A stretch of DNA of 64,000 nucleotides from Hyphomonas oceanitis SCH89 (GTDB lineage: Bacteria > Pseudomonadota > Alphaproteobacteria > Caulobacterales > Hyphomonadaceae), in NCBI RefSeq assembly GCF_000685295.1, contig NZ_ARYL01000008.1:1-64000 (forward strand), given 5' to 3'. The first letter of the stretch is position 1. Every line of letters starts with the position of its first letter. Of the stretch, positions 1 through 7,363 are shown in pieces. The position numbers and the translations under genes are program-made. Below the pieces are notes generated by a model, which searched no databases, was not told the origin of the DNA, and saw only the letters and a program-made list of their open reading frames with translations.

Positions 1-28
1 AGCCTGTACCGATCATCGCAACGCGCAT
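1..28 (-). CDS. ugd: UDP-glucose 6-dehydrogenase, N-terminal fragment cut by the window edge
   Basis: Reading leftward from the ATG at 28-26, the nine visible codons give MRVAMIGTG. This is the start of the Rossmann NAD-binding motif typical of UDP-glucose/GDP-mannose dehydrogenases, and the next partial codon (T..) is compatible with the usual Tyr. The enzyme oxidises UDP-glucose to UDP-glucuronate. The divergent neighbour at 188 is a UDP-glucuronate decarboxylase, which uses exactly that product, so the context supports the call. Only the first residues are visible; other Rossmann dehydrogenases can begin similarly. Confidence 0.6.
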
Positions 29-187
29 GGATTAGTCCTTTTCGAAAGCCCGCCCGGTTTGGCGCAGGGGGTGCGATTTTTGGGCCGTCAGGTCAAGGCA
101 AGTGCACTGTGACGTATATATACAAACCCAGCACCCGTAACCGGAGACACTATTGACGACGAAGTGAATTCGGGGCACGGGCACGTC

Positions 188-1141
188 ATGCATTATGTTC
201 CCCGCATTCTCGTCACCGGCGGCGCCGGCTTCATCGGCTCCTTCCTGTGCGAACGCCTGCTCGAAACGGGGGCGGAAGTGCTCTGCGTCGACAATTTCTT
301 CACGGGCCGGCGCACCAATGTCGCGCACCTGCTGGATAATCCGAAATTCGAAGTGATGCGTCACGACGTGACGTTTCCGCTCTTTGTGGAAGTCGACCAG
401 ATCTACAACCTGGCCTGCCCGGCAAGCCCGATCCACTATCAGTTCGACCCCGTTCAAACGACCAAGACCAGCGTGCATGGCGCCATCAACATGCTGGGCC
501 TCGCCAAGCGTACCCGGGCACGCATCCTTCAGGCCTCGACATCCGAGGTCTATGGCGATCCGGCGATCCACCCGCAGACTGAAGACTATTGGGGCAATGT
601 GAACCCGATCGGGATCCGCTCCTGCTATGACGAGGGCAAGCGCTGCGCCGAAACGCTGTTTTTCGACTATCACCGCCAGCACAAGGTGGAGATCAAGGTC
701 GCGCGCATCTTCAATACCTATGGCCCGCGCATGCATCCGAATGATGGCCGGGTCGTCTCCAACTTCATCGTGCAGGCGCTGAAGGGCGAGGACATCACGC
801 TCTATGGCGACGGAGAGCAGACGCGCAGCTTCTGTTATGTGTCCGATCTTGTGACCGGTCTGGTGTCGCTGATGGGAACGGGACCTGATTTCGTGGGCCC
901 GGTGAATATCGGCAATCCGGGCGAATTCACGATCCGGCAACTGGCCGAGCGCGTGATTGCGCTGACCGGGGCGAAGTCCAAGCTCGTGCACCGGCCGCTC
1001 CCGCAGGATGATCCCAAGCAGCGCCAGCCGGACATTTCCCTTGCGCAGGAGAAGCTTGGCTGGGCGCCAACGGTATCGCTGGACGAGGGACTCAAGCCTA
1101 CGATTGCCTATTTCGAGGAAGAAATCCGGGCGATGAGCTGA
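188..1141 (+). CDS. uxs: UDP-glucuronate decarboxylase (UDP-xylose synthase), extended SDR family
   Basis: This 317-residue extended short-chain dehydrogenase converts UDP-glucuronate to UDP-xylose in the cytosol for surface polysaccharides. The glycine-rich NAD motif GGAGFIGS lies at residues 11-18. The catalytic triad appears as TSE at 118-120 and Tyr147-xxx-Lys151 (YDEGK). The 'YNLACPASP' and 'NTYGPRM' segments are typical of UXS enzymes. I chose the ATG at 188 because the protein then starts directly before the Rossmann strand; an ATG at 164 would add eight unconserved residues. It is divergent from a probable ugd whose product is its substrate. dTDP-glucose 4,6-dehydratase is the main alternative but fits less well. 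Confidence 0.9.
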   Translation: MHYVPRILVTGGAGFIGSFLCERLLETGAEVLCVDNFFTGRRTNVAHLLDNPKFEVMRHDVTFPLFVEVDQIYNLACPASPIHYQFDPVQTTKTSVHGAINMLGLAKRTRARILQASTSEVYGDPAIHPQTEDYWGNVNPIGIRSCYDEGKRCAETLFFDYHRQHKVEIKVARIFNTYGPRMHPNDGRVVSNFIVQALKGEDITLYGDGEQTRSFCYVSDLVTGLVSLMGTGPDFVGPVNIGNPGEFTIRQLAERVIALTGAKSKLVHRPLPQDDPKQRQPDISLAQEKLGWAPTVSLDEGLKPTIAYFEEEIRAMS

Positions 1142-1154
1142 TTGGGTTTGCCAG

Positions 1155-1228
1155 TGGGCCCGGCAGGACTCGAACCTGCGACCAAACCGTTATGAGCGGT
1201 CCGCTCTAACCAACTGAGCTACAGGCCC
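1155..1228 (-). tRNA. tRNA-Ile (CAU anticodon, probably lysidine-modified)
   Basis: A complete 74-nt cloverleaf folds on the minus strand: acceptor GGGCCTG/CGGGCCC with one G-U pair, D stem GCTC/GAGC, anticodon stem GACCG/CGGTT around the loop CTCATAA, and T stem GCAGG/CCTGC with loop TTCGAGT. The anticodon is CAT at 1192-1194. Elongator Met, initiator Met and Ile2 tRNAs share CAU. The body resembles tRNA-Ile2 (TCATAA..., TTGGTCGC), and the acceptor has C4-G69 and C5-G68, pairs known to be read by the lysidine synthetase TilS. The CCA end is not encoded. Automated annotation may call it tRNA-Met. Confidence 0.93.
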
Positions 1229-1306
1229 CACTGAGCCCCCGGTTTAAGCGGGCCTAGAACCTGTGGCAATGGCGCAAATCACCCTCTTTGGCCATGTATT
1301 TGCATT

Positions 1307-1320
1307 GATGATAAATCATC
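1307..1320. promoter_or_regulatory. Inverted repeat GATGAT-AA-ATCATC upstream of galE
   Basis: A perfect 6-bp inverted repeat with a 2-bp centre lies about 70 bp before the galE start, in a locally AT-rich stretch between the tRNA gene and galE. Its size and position suit a dimeric repressor operator or a small hairpin. I recognise no specific regulator, and a short palindrome can occur by chance. Confidence 0.25.
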
Positions 1321-1390
1321 GGTCAACCGAAACGCCGTAACGTGCTGGTTTGACATTGAATCAGCCGATTTGGGCTGCAAGGGTATCGTT

Positions 1391-2410
1391 ATGAAGCAAG
1401 TTTTGGTGACCGGCGGAGCGGGCTATATCGGCACGCATACTTGCGTGGAACTGATGGCCCAAGGCTATTCGCCGGTTGTTGTGGACAATTTCTGCAATAG
1501 TAGCCCGGCTTCCCTGGACCGTGTGCGTCGCCTGACCAATCATGAACTGCCGTCTTATGAAGCAGACATTCGCGACACCGCGCGGATCACCGAAATCCTG
1601 AAGAAGCATAATTGCGAGTCGGTCATCCATTTTGCCGGCCTGAAAGCCGTGGGGGATTCCGTCGCCAAGCCGCTGGAGTATTACAGCGCCAACGTCATGG
1701 GCTCGCACAGCCTGCTGACGGCCATGATGGAAGCTGGTACGAAGCGTTTCGTGTTCAGTTCCAGCGCCACCGTCTACGGCGAGCCGGTTTTCCTGCCCTA
1801 TACCGAAAGCCACCCGCTCAGCCCGACCAGCCCCTATGGCCAGACCAAGCTGGCCGTCGAGCAGATGCTGAATGACCTCGTGGCATCCGGTAGCATGACG
1901 GATGTGGCGATCCTGCGCTATTTCAATCCGATTGGCGCGCATTCCAGCGGTCAGATCGGCGAGGATCCGCACGGCGTTCCGAACAATCTAATGCCTTACG
2001 TGGCGCAGGTGGCGGTCGGGCGCCGAACGGAACTGAACGTCTTCGGCAATGATTATGACACCCCGGACGGCACCGGCGTGCGTGACTACCTGCATGTGGT
2101 CGACCTTGCTCGCGCGCATGTGCTGGCGCTGCAGCGGTTTGAACGTGAGCCCGGTGCGATCACGGTGAACCTCGGAACGGGGCAGGGCACGTCAGTGCTG
2201 GAACTGGTCAAGGCCTTCGAGGCGGCCAGCGGACGCCCGGTTCCGCTCAATTTCGCGCCGCGTCGCAGCGGTGACATTGCGGCCTTCTGGGCAGATCCTG
2301 CCCAGGCGGAATCCCTGCTCGGATGGCAGGCTGAATATGATATCAGCGATATGTGCCGCGACCAGTGGGCCTGGCAAAGCCAGAACCCCAATGGATTTGA
2401 GACGACCTGA
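1391..2410 (+). CDS. galE: UDP-glucose 4-epimerase
   Basis: This 339-residue cytosolic SDR enzyme interconverts UDP-glucose and UDP-galactose, feeding LPS and exopolysaccharide synthesis. The NAD motif GGAGYIG is at residues 8-14 and the catalytic Ser near 124-125 is in the 'SSSATVYGEP' segment. Tyr149-xxx-Lys153 (YGQTK) follows. The C-terminal half has the family segment 'DGTGVRDYLHVVDLA'. The start at 1391 puts the Rossmann strand at the N-terminus and has AAGGG about nine bases upstream; an upstream in-frame ATG at 1370 has no such support. Length matches the family. It shares a nucleotide-sugar theme with the preceding genes but is separated from them by a tRNA gene. Confidence 0.95.
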   Translation: MKQVLVTGGAGYIGTHTCVELMAQGYSPVVVDNFCNSSPASLDRVRRLTNHELPSYEADIRDTARITEILKKHNCESVIHFAGLKAVGDSVAKPLEYYSANVMGSHSLLTAMMEAGTKRFVFSSSATVYGEPVFLPYTESHPLSPTSPYGQTKLAVEQMLNDLVASGSMTDVAILRYFNPIGAHSSGQIGEDPHGVPNNLMPYVAQVAVGRRTELNVFGNDYDTPDGTGVRDYLHVVDLARAHVLALQRFEREPGAITVNLGTGQGTSVLELVKAFEAASGRPVPLNFAPRRSGDIAAFWADPAQAESLLGWQAEYDISDMCRDQWAWQSQNPNGFETT

Positions 2411-2506
2411 TATCGCTGTCATTTTTCCAGTCTGAGGCAACTTTTGCCGTGTTGCGGCCTTAATCCTTTGGGACACAGGGCCATCAACAAGAATGGAAAT
2501 CCAGAC

Positions 2507-3307
2507 ATGCTGAAACAGACAAAACTGATCGCTGCGATGGGTGCCTGCATGCTGGCGCTTGCGCCAGCTGCCTGCGCACAGATGCCAACGACGACAAAGG
2601 GAGCCTCAATGACAACGATGGGGCAATCTATGATGAATCACAATTCGATCCAGCCTGAGACGACGCTGGATGTTTCTGCCGAAGGCGAAGTCATGCGCGC
2701 GCCTGACATCGCATACATCACCGCAGGCGTTCAGGCAGATGCCGCCACGGCGCAGGAAGCCATGCAGCAGCAGGCCAATTCCATGACCGGCGTTTTCGAT
2801 GCGCTCGCCAAGGCCGGTGTCGAGAAAAAGGACATGCAGACGTCCAACTTCTCGCTGCAGCCGCGCTACACCTATGTCGAAATCGACGAGGGCAAGGGCC
2901 GCACACGGGGCGAGCAACGCCTTGATGGCTATACAGCCTCCAACCAACTGACCGTGAAGGTTCGCGACCTCGACAACCTTGGCGCCACGATGGACAGCCT
3001 TGTCTCTGCCGGCGGCAACACGTTCTCGGGCATCAGCTTTGCCCTCGACAATGATGACGAAGTGCGCGCCGAAGCGCGCCGCAAGGCCGTCACCAACGCG
3101 CTGTCGAAAGCAGAGCTCTACGCGACCGCAGCTGGCATGAAGGTTGGCCGGATCGTGACCATGACGGAAGGCGGCGACTATAGCCCGCAGCCAATGGCCA
3201 TGATGGCCCGCAGCAAGGAAATGGCGATGGACGCCTCGACCCCGATTTCGGGCGGCGAAGTGGGCTACACCGCGCGTGTGAACGTGCAGTTCGAGCTGGT
3301 GAAATAA
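2507..3307 (+). CDS. SIMPL-domain (DUF541, YggE-like) periplasmic protein
   Basis: The predicted product has 266 residues. It has a basic N-terminus and hydrophobic stretch ending near 'APAACAQ', then a Met/Gln/Thr-rich linker, then one SIMPL domain (about residues 55-265) with the segments 'VSAEGEVMRAPDIAYITAGV' and 'ALDNDDEVRAEARRKAV'. E. coli YggE, the best-known relative, is linked to oxidative stress; the biochemical role is unknown. The Cys near residue 23 could be a lipobox, but the -3 residue is Pro, so ordinary signal peptidase cleavage is at least as likely. The start at 2507 is chosen because it begins the signal peptide; upstream codons are not conserved-looking. A hairpin terminator follows. 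Confidence 0.88.
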   Translation: MLKQTKLIAAMGACMLALAPAACAQMPTTTKGASMTTMGQSMMNHNSIQPETTLDVSAEGEVMRAPDIAYITAGVQADAATAQEAMQQQANSMTGVFDALAKAGVEKKDMQTSNFSLQPRYTYVEIDEGKGRTRGEQRLDGYTASNQLTVKVRDLDNLGATMDSLVSAGGNTFSGISFALDNDDEVRAEARRKAVTNALSKAELYATAAGMKVGRIVTMTEGGDYSPQPMAMMARSKEMAMDASTPISGGEVGYTARVNVQFELVK

Positions 3308-3332
3308 GCCTCGGGCTTCAGCATTTCAGACA

Positions 3333-3363
3333 AACGGCGGTTCCTTGGGGAGCCGCCGTTTTT
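3333..3363 (+). terminator. Rho-independent terminator after the SIMPL gene
   Basis: An 8-bp stem AACGGCGG/CCGCCGTT (3333-3340 with 3353-3360) closes a 12-nt loop and runs into TTTTT on the plus strand. It sits 25 bp after the SIMPL stop codon and before the convergent kdsD stop. Confidence 0.8.
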
Positions 3364-3378
3364 GATTCAGGCTAAGGC

Positions 3379-4368
3379 CTAGACGTAACCTTCGGCGAGG
3401 AGGTCCTTCATGTCGACGATGCCGATAGGGCGGCCATCTTCGACGACAAAGGCGTTCGAGATGCGGTTATCGCTGAGCCGTTTTATGACCGTTGCGAGGC
3501 GCTCGTTGGGGGCAACCGTGCGCGGACCGGGCGTCATGACGGAGGCTGCGTCGCCATCGAGCTTGCCGGCGAGCATGGCGCGGCGAAGGTCACCATCCGT
3601 GACCATGCCGACAATGCGCCCGTCATTGCCGAGGACAGCCACGCACCCCTTGCGGCCCTCGGAGACGGCGAGGATGACTTCCTGCACGTTCGCATCGGTT
3701 GAGACCGAGGGGATGTCGTCGCGGCGGTCGGAAACATAGTCCCCCGCTGTTTGCAGCGAGCGGCCAAGCTTGCCGCCGGGATGGCGCGAGCCGAAGTCTT
3801 CCCGGCTGAAGCCACGCCGGTCCATCAGGAGGATGGTCAGCGCATCGCCAAGGGCGAGAGCCATGGTTGTGGATGAGGTGGGCGCGAGGCCATTCGGGCA
3901 GGCCTCAGCGACGGTGGGCATATGCAGAACGACGTCGGAGAGGCGCCCAAGGGTCGAATCGGGGGCGCGGGTCATTCCGATGACCGGAATGGCATTGCCG
4001 CGGCAATAGCGCAGCAGGTCGACCATTTCACGGCTTTCGCCGGAATAGGAGATGGCAAGGAGCACGGAGCCCGGCACGATCATGCCGAGGTCACCGTGGC
4101 TGGCTTCGGTCGGGTGGAGAAAGAAGGAGGGCGTGCCTGTCGACGCGAGGCTGGCGGCGATCTTCTGGCCGATATGACCCGACTTGCCGACACCGGCGAC
4201 AATCACATAGCGATCGGTTGCCATGACCAGGTCTGCCGCGCGGATGATGGTCTCATCAATACCCGCTTCAAGCTTCTCCAGCGCGTCGCGCTCGATGCGG
4301 ATGACATTACGCGCAAGTTCGATTTCTGACTCGGTTTTCAAGGACGACTCCCTAGAGGCTTTGCGCAT
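3379..4368 (-). CDS. kdsD: Arabinose-5-phosphate isomerase (KDO pathway)
   Basis: This enzyme converts ribulose-5-phosphate to arabinose-5-phosphate, the first step towards KDO for LPS inner core. The 329 residues comprise an N-terminal SIS sugar-isomerase domain (about 45-180, with 'VGKSGHIGQKIAASLASTGTPSFFLHPTEASHGDLGM' features including the His-rich 'HPTEASHGD') and two C-terminal CBS domains (about 205-325). That architecture and length match KdsD/KpsF. The ATG at 4368 has no obvious ribosome-binding site; a TTG at 4341 has GGGAG eight bases upstream and may be the true start, giving a nine-residue shorter protein. KdsA, which uses its product, is encoded 9.6 kb away. Confidence 0.93.
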   Translation of the reverse strand: MRKASRESSLKTESEIELARNVIRIERDALEKLEAGIDETIIRAADLVMATDRYVIVAGVGKSGHIGQKIAASLASTGTPSFFLHPTEASHGDLGMIVPGSVLLAISYSGESREMVDLLRYCRGNAIPVIGMTRAPDSTLGRLSDVVLHMPTVAEACPNGLAPTSSTTMALALGDALTILLMDRRGFSREDFGSRHPGGKLGRSLQTAGDYVSDRRDDIPSVSTDANVQEVILAVSEGRKGCVAVLGNDGRIVGMVTDGDLRRAMLAGKLDGDAASVMTPGPRTVAPNERLATVIKRLSDNRISNAFVVEDGRPIGIVDMKDLLAEGYV

Positions 4369-4430
4369 AGGCGTCTGCCCGAATGGGAGTGTTCGTCAAG
4401 CCTTGGGCGTGTGTTCGGCTGCGCGCGAGC

Positions 4431-5657
4431 CTAGTTGCCGAACTGGCGCGCCTCGTACTCGCCGACCGTAAAGGCGGGGCGACCAGCAGGAATAACAACC
4501 GTGGCGCCGACAAAGCTCGTCGGGGTCGCGTCACCCTGTTCGAACTCCATGGATTCGTCAGAAGCCGGTCCGGCATCGGCCATCAGGATCTCGCTGGCAT
4601 CTTCAGCGGTTTCTTCATCCTCCTCCACGGCCACTTCGACGACTTCTTCCACTTTCGCTTCAGGCGCCTTTGGTGCGGCGGTCAAACCGCGCAGTGTGGT
4701 CGTGGTTGGCTGAAGGGCGCCCAGCGGCTTGCCGTTCAGCATGGGTACTGCTGCGCCATTCGGGTTTGCGGTAGTCGTATTGAACTCCGAGAAGGCCATT
4801 GCGATGCGGCGACCCGGATCGGCTGGATCAGCCGGGAGTTCATAGCTCTTGAACGCCGCTTCGACGAGTGCTTCGACATGGGCGTTACGCGACTTGGACG
4901 TGCTGCCGCCGAGCATGATGGCGATGATGCGGTGACCGTCGCGCTTGGCTGAGGTCATCAGGTTGAAGCCGGAAGCGCGGGTGTAACCCGTCTTGATGCC
5001 ATCAACACCATCAACAGAGTCGAGCAGTTCATTGTGGTTCTTGTAGGTCTTGCCAGCCCAGGTGAAGCGGGGGCGCGAGAAATAGTGATAGGACTCGCCA
5101 TGGTCGTCGATCATGGCCTCGGCCAGAATGGCAAGGTCACGGGCGGTGGTAATCTGGCGGTCGTCGGGCAGGCCGGAGGCATTCACGAAACGTGTGTTCT
5201 GCATGCCAAGGCTTTTGCCTTTGACGGTCATCAGCTGGGCAAAGCGGCTTTCAGAGCCGCCCAGGCGTTCGGCAATGACAACGGCCACATCATTTGCGGA
5301 TTTCGTCACGAGGGCGCCGATGGCATCGCTGACGCTGATGGTCGAGCCGGGCTTGAGCTTGAGATTGGACGGCGCCTGGCTTGCGGCGAAGCGCGAAACG
5401 GTCAGTTTTTCGTCGAGCGAGACGTCGCCGGCATTGATCGCATCGAACAGCATGTAGAGCGTCATGACCTTGGTCAGGGACGCCGGATAGCGCGGATCAT
5501 CAGCGTTGCGGGCGTGGAGAACTTCGTGAGTGTCTTTGTCGATCACAATGGAGGCGTACTTCTCGGCGAAGGCCGCTGGCGCACTGAGGCCGGTCACAAC
5601 GAGCATTGCCGCTACGGCAAGCGTTCGGATCGCCAAGCCCCAAGTATGCTGTCTCAT
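4431..5657 (-). CDS. D-alanyl-D-alanine carboxypeptidase (peptidase S11, penicillin-binding protein)
   Basis: This periplasmic enzyme trims the terminal D-Ala from peptidoglycan stem peptides. A signal peptide covers residues 1-31. The three penicillin-binding motifs are all present: Ser60-x-x-Lys63 (SLTK), Ser120-Ala-Asn122 and Lys222-Thr-Gly224. After the catalytic domain (about 33-260) comes a 150-residue tail with a strongly acidic Glu-rich stretch (near 340-355) instead of the usual membrane-anchoring helix. The start is well supported by GGAGG upstream. It is transcribed away from the phasin gene. Which of the DacA/C/F paralogues it corresponds to cannot be told. Confidence 0.93.
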   Translation of the reverse strand: MRQHTWGLAIRTLAVAAMLVVTGLSAPAAFAEKYASIVIDKDTHEVLHARNADDPRYPASLTKVMTLYMLFDAINAGDVSLDEKLTVSRFAASQAPSNLKLKPGSTISVSDAIGALVTKSANDVAVVIAERLGGSESRFAQLMTVKGKSLGMQNTRFVNASGLPDDRQITTARDLAILAEAMIDDHGESYHYFSRPRFTWAGKTYKNHNELLDSVDGVDGIKTGYTRASGFNLMTSAKRDGHRIIAIMLGGSTSKSRNAHVEALVEAAFKSYELPADPADPGRRIAMAFSEFNTTTANPNGAAVPMLNGKPLGALQPTTTTLRGLTAAPKAPEAKVEEVVEVAVEEDEETAEDASEILMADAGPASDESMEFEQGDATPTSFVGATVVIPAGRPAFTVGEYEARQFGN

Positions 5658-5888
5658 TGTGGTCTACCTCCGCGAAAGTATGAACCCCGAACCGCCCAAG
5701 GTTTACGATAGAGTCCCAAAAATGCGTTGACCACACCTTAACACAGGCAAAGCCATCAAATTTTGGCAATCCTTGGGTACCTGTGCAAAAAGCGTGCAGG
5801 CTTGCTTATGTTGCAGCGCACAATTTTTGTTGCGAACGCGAATAAAATGTACTATATAAGGCGAACACGAGGAAAAAGGATTCGCCCC

Positions 5889-6329
5889 ATGGCCAAGTCA
5901 CCTACATCTGCTTCGAAGTCCAAACCCGCTCCAAAGGCCACTAAAGCCGAGGCGCATGCAACGGAAGCCGCGACCAAGATGCTGGATGACGGCATGGAAA
6001 AAGTCTCCGACATGGCCAGCAAATTCGGCACATATGCTGAAGACGGCATGAAGAAGATGGCTGAACACGCCTCCGCTTCGACAGAAGTGATGCGCACGAT
6101 CGGCAGCCGCAACATGGACTTCTTCACCCGCACGCTTGAGCAAAGCGTTGAGGCAACCCAAGCCATGACCGGCGCGAAAGATCCGCGCAAGGTCGTGGAA
6201 ATCCAGACCGGTTTCGCAAAATCCATGATGTCTGCCTATACGTCAGAGATGAGCGCGCAGGCTGAGCTTTGCATGCTCGCATGGCGTGACGCGGCAAAGC
6301 CTTTCACGAAAGTCTGGGCAACGAAATAA
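5889..6329 (+). CDS. Phasin family protein (polyhydroxyalkanoate granule-associated)
   Basis: This 146-residue protein has a Lys/Ala/Pro-rich N-terminus (about 1-30), then an amphipathic helical domain containing the phasin_2 pattern ('NMDFFTRTLEQSVEATQAM', 'DPRKVVEIQTGFAKSMM'). Phasins coat PHA storage granules and control their number and size. The ATG at 5889 follows GAGGAAAAAGGA; an in-frame upstream ATG at 5763 would start in the promoter region. The 230-bp upstream region is AT-rich with a TATATAAG stretch near 5850 and several TGC-containing elements, which might bind a PhaR-type regulator (inference). No PHA synthase gene is nearby. A long-stem terminator follows. Confidence 0.9.
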   Translation: MAKSPTSASKSKPAPKATKAEAHATEAATKMLDDGMEKVSDMASKFGTYAEDGMKKMAEHASASTEVMRTIGSRNMDFFTRTLEQSVEATQAMTGAKDPRKVVEIQTGFAKSMMSAYTSEMSAQAELCMLAWRDAAKPFTKVWATK

Positions 6330-6383
6330 CTCCCTTACGTTCAGACGGAGTCCACGCCGTCTGACTGTTGAGTGAGTATAATG

Positions 6384-6417
6384 AAGAGCCGGGCCTTTTT
6401 GGTCCGGCTCTTTGTTT
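6384..6417 (+). terminator. Rho-independent terminator after the phasin gene
   Basis: A 12-bp stem (AAGAGCCGGGCC at 6384-6395 with its complement at 6401-6412, one G-U pair) closes a TTTTT loop and is followed by a T-rich tail (TTGTTTAC). It lies about 55 bp after the phasin stop. Confidence 0.85.
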
Positions 6418-6465
6418 ACTGGGAGGCATGTTTTTCGCGTGGCTTCTGCCCTGAAGCAGATTACC

Positions 6466-6876
6466 ATGCTTCACATGACCGATTTTATCGATTTCCAGAC
6501 CTTCAAACGCCCAGCGAAGCCAAATAATTGGCTCGTCGCTCCCGATGGCTTCATCGACGCTGCGCTACCTGACGAGTCGTCCCCGGTCTACGACCGTACG
6601 CCTGACGCCCTGTTCAAGGATGTCATGGAAATGATCGCCGCGCGGAGCGACTGGAAGATAAAGGCGTCCGATCCATCAACGGGTCGCATCAGTTTCATCG
6701 CCGTCACGAAAATTCTCCGGTTCAAGGATGACGTGGATATTCTCGTGCTGCCCGTTGAGGCGCATGACGCGCAATCGACGCTCACGGTATACTCCCGTTC
6801 GCGGGTCGGTTACTCGGATCTCGGTACAAATGGGAAGCGGGTGAACGCACTCCTCAGTGCGCTCGCCATGCCCTAA
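6466..6876 (+). CDS. DUF1499 family protein
   Basis: The protein has about 136 residues and no signal peptide or membrane segment. It shows the DUF1499 arrangement: an N-terminal '[10 protein letters not shown]' segment, '[22 protein letters not shown]' and '[15 protein letters not shown]' near the C-terminus. The biochemical function of DUF1499 is unknown. Candidate starts are ATG 6466 and ATG 6475; neither has a strong ribosome-binding site, and the frame extends to a TTG at 6412 inside the preceding terminator, which is unlikely. It sits 64 bp before clpS. Confidence 0.8.
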   Translation: MLHMTDFIDFQTFKRPAKPNNWLVAPDGFIDAALPDESSPVYDRTPDALFKDVMEMIAARSDWKIKASDPSTGRISFIAVTKILRFKDDVDILVLPVEAHDAQSTLTVYSRSRVGYSDLGTNGKRVNALLSALAMP

Positions 6877-6940
6877 AAGCAGGCATGACATGCTTTTGCC
6901 TCGCTTCGTCCCTTCAAACTCACGCAGGAACGTATATCTT

Positions 6941-7330
6941 ATGGCCATGAGCGAATTGTCTGAACACGTCCGGATGAGCGATCCGAACCTGCCGGGGCCA
7001 CCGGCGGGAACGCCGCCAGGCGGTGGTGACGGCATCGGTGTCGACATCGACACCCAGACGCGGATCAAGACGAAAAAGCCTTCGCTTTACCGGGTTCTGC
7101 TGCTGAACGACGACTACACGCCGATGGAGTTCGTCGTCTACATTCTGGAGCGATATTTCAATCGCTCACGCGAGCAGGCGACCCGCATAATGCTACATGT
7201 CCACCAGAAGGGCGTGGGGCTGTGTGGGGTCTACACCTACGAAGTGGCTGAAACAAAAGTCGCTCAGGTGCTTGACCTTGCCAAACGCCATGAACACCCT
7301 CTCCAATGCGTTATGGAGAAAGAAGACTAG
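6941..7330 (+). CDS. clpS: ClpS, ATP-dependent Clp protease adaptor
   Basis: This 129-residue adaptor delivers N-degron proteins to ClpAP. The first 40 residues are a flexible Pro/Gly-rich tail, longer than in E. coli. The folded core starts near '[22 protein letters not shown]', which holds the hallmark LLNDDYTPM substrate-binding loop, followed by 'MLHVHQKG' and '[12 protein letters not shown]'. The ATG at 6941 has AGGAA about ten bases upstream. clpA begins 33 bp downstream on the same strand, the usual adaptor-unfoldase pairing. Alphaproteobacteria often have two ClpS paralogues; this one, next to clpA, is the likely housekeeping copy. Confidence 0.96.
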   Translation: MAMSELSEHVRMSDPNLPGPPAGTPPGGGDGIGVDIDTQTRIKTKKPSLYRVLLLNDDYTPMEFVVYILERYFNRSREQATRIMLHVHQKGVGLCGVYTYEVAETKVAQVLDLAKRHEHPLQCVMEKED

Positions 7331-7363
7331 TTTTTATCACCCCCGACCTGAAAGGTCTGACAC

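Noticed and set aside
32-991. A 319-codon frame antisense to the UDP-xylose synthase gene
   Set aside because: The plus-strand enzyme has all catalytic motifs; the antisense product has none.
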